From the NCBI RefSeq assembly GCF_017742245.1, contig NZ_JAGHKO010000011.1, positions 1-64,000 of the forward strand: a DNA stretch of 64,000 bases, written 5' to 3'. Source of the DNA: Niastella soli (lineage in GTDB: Bacteria; Bacteroidota; Bacteroidia; Chitinophagales; Chitinophagaceae). Both the position numbers and the translations under genes were made by a program. Position 1 is the first letter of the stretch. Each line of letters begins with the position of its first letter. Positions 63,121-64,000 of the stretch are shown one piece after another. Below the pieces are notes generated by a model. It ran no database searches, was not told the DNA's origin, and saw nothing but the letters and a program-made list of their open reading frames with translations.

Positions 63121-64000
63121 ATGTATGGCGTGTTTTTCAGGTTGAATTCAAAATCCTGGTGAATGGGCAGGCCTAATTCAAAAATATTCATATTGTTCAA
63201 TGAGGGCTTTAACGCAAGGGTACCCCGGTGCAGTTCCGTAAGCGAAAGCGCCAGGGCAAGGCCAATACCGGTACCAGGCTGATGATCTGTTTTTCTGATG
63301 CGGTAAAACGGTTGAAAGATCTTTGATTGTAGGTATTCTGGTATAAGATGCCCATCATTTTTAAAAAGAACAAAAAACAGGGTGTCCTCATTGGTGGTGG
63401 GCAGTACCGATATGATGGCTCTTGTGCCGGCGTATTTAATTGCATTGCTGTACAGATTATAAATGATCTTGTTAAAAGCTTCCGCATCTACATATGCGTA
63501 AACCGGCGCCGCTGGCAGGTTCAGGAGCAGGGTGATGTTGTTTTGTTCTGCGAGCGAAGAAAAGCTCTTATTGGCATCTTCTACCAACTCTGAAATATTG
63601 GTACGAACAAAAGACAGTCTGAACTGATTGATCTCTGTTTGCCTGAAATCGAGTAACTGTTGCGTAAGCTCAAGCAAACGGTTGGTATTTTTATCCATTA
63701 TGCGTAGGCTGTTCTCCACCTCGGGGATTACACCTTTTGTTTTTTTGATAACTTTTGCCAGTGGCACCTTGATCAGCGTCAACGGTGTTTTTATTTCATG
63801 GGCCACATTGGTAAAGAATTCAATCTTCGCCTGCAGTATTTCTTTTTCCCTGGCGATCTGCAACAATTCAAGCCGGCGTTTATTCTTTTCGGCCTGCCAC
63901 CGGTTATAACTTTTTATCACATGCATTATGCCGAGTATCACTAATAAACAATAGGAGAGGTAAGCTGGTGCGCTTGTCCACCAGGGCCTGCGAATTTCAA
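63117..64000 (-). CDS. Sensor histidine kinase, C-terminal part (cut by window edge)
   Basis: The frame stays open to the window's right edge. Visible: a membrane segment (PWWTSAPAYLSYCLLVILGIMHVIKSY), a His_kinase A box with AHEIKTPLTLI, and an ATPase domain (NKIIYNLYSNAIKYAG; GTGIGLALALSLTELHRG). The Trp-rich stretch just before the TM is typical of propeller-containing hybrid kinases, so a large sensor region is expected outside the window. It overlaps the response regulator by four bases. Confidence 0.92.
   Translation of the reverse strand, partial: EIRRPWWTSAPAYLSYCLLVILGIMHVIKSYNRWQAEKNKRRLELLQIAREKEILQAKIEFFTNVAHEIKTPLTLIKVPLAKVIKKTKGVIPEVENSLRIMDKNTNRLLELTQQLLDFRQTEINQFRLSFVRTNISELVEDANKSFSSLAEQNNITLLLNLPAAPVYAYVDAEAFNKIIYNLYSNAIKYAGTRAIISVLPTTNEDTLFFVLFKNDGHLIPEYLQSKIFQPFYRIRKTDHQPGTGIGLALALSLTELHRGTLALKPSLNNMNIFELGLPIHQDFEFNLKNTPYI

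Noticed and set aside
1-64000. CRISPR array, rRNA or tRNA genes.
   Set aside because: No regular short repeats with spacers, no rRNA blocks, and no tRNA cloverleaf were found on either strand.

Overview
The window looks like chromosome of a Bacteroidota, most likely family Chitinophagaceae (Chitinophaga/Niastella type). Supporting signs are type IX secretion sorting domains on two proteins, promoters with a TTTG -7 box instead of a sigma70 -10 box, an LpxR-family lipid A deacylase, LytS/LytT and hybrid-type two-component proteins, and many SPI- or SPII-exported proteins of Bacteroidota-only type. No rRNA, tRNA or CRISPR array was found. The assignment to family is inference from gene content.

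Layout. 1-2.7 kb is the edge of a phage-like replication module: the tail of a small hydrophobic protein, a DUF4373 protein and a DnaB-type helicase. 2.8-4.7 kb is a leftward lpxR-like/tetR operon with a palindrome and a leader terminator in its promoter region. 4.8-26.3 kb is a stress/efflux island: an AraC regulator, an HD-PycTM fusion, a kinase-like/Omp85 outer-membrane protein, transaldolase flanked by relics of transketolase and 6-phosphogluconate dehydrogenase, an SDR-like protein, a complete RND efflux system, and NDH-2, nitroreductase, YceI, GH63 glucosidase and TetR. Six promoters in this island share one architecture: a direct repeat of an ACAT-centred half-site exactly 21 bp apart, then TTTG 30 bp downstream (29 in one copy). 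One pair of these promoters is part of a decayed duplicate of the araC locus.

26.3-35 kb is a mixed accessory stretch: Crp/Fnr and WYL regulators, SDR, VOC protein, sterol-desaturase-like protein, a truncated tyrosine recombinase, secreted proteins, relics, and a 53-bp repeat in two copies around the VOC/WYL pair.

35.7-62.2 kb is the most interesting part. A six-gene leftward operon (ligase/TPR membrane protein, transglutaminase-like protein, unknown helical protein, Sel1 protein with T9SS tail, Gly-rich protein, lipoprotein) and a second locus (transglutaminase-like lipoprotein divergent from a ligase/TPR protein) flank a LytS/LytT two-component system. The second locus continues into a cassette with a 77-aa NVEALA-like exported four-Cys peptide, a propeller-type lipoprotein, a thioredoxin-like CxxC lipoprotein, a macroglobulin-like protein, its own signal peptidase I and a 1435-aa type B T9SS protein. 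I infer a dedicated system for exporting, processing and folding a small Cys-rich peptide and for handling surface material. The window ends in a sensor kinase/response regulator pair of the hybrid type, with the kinase cut by the window edge.
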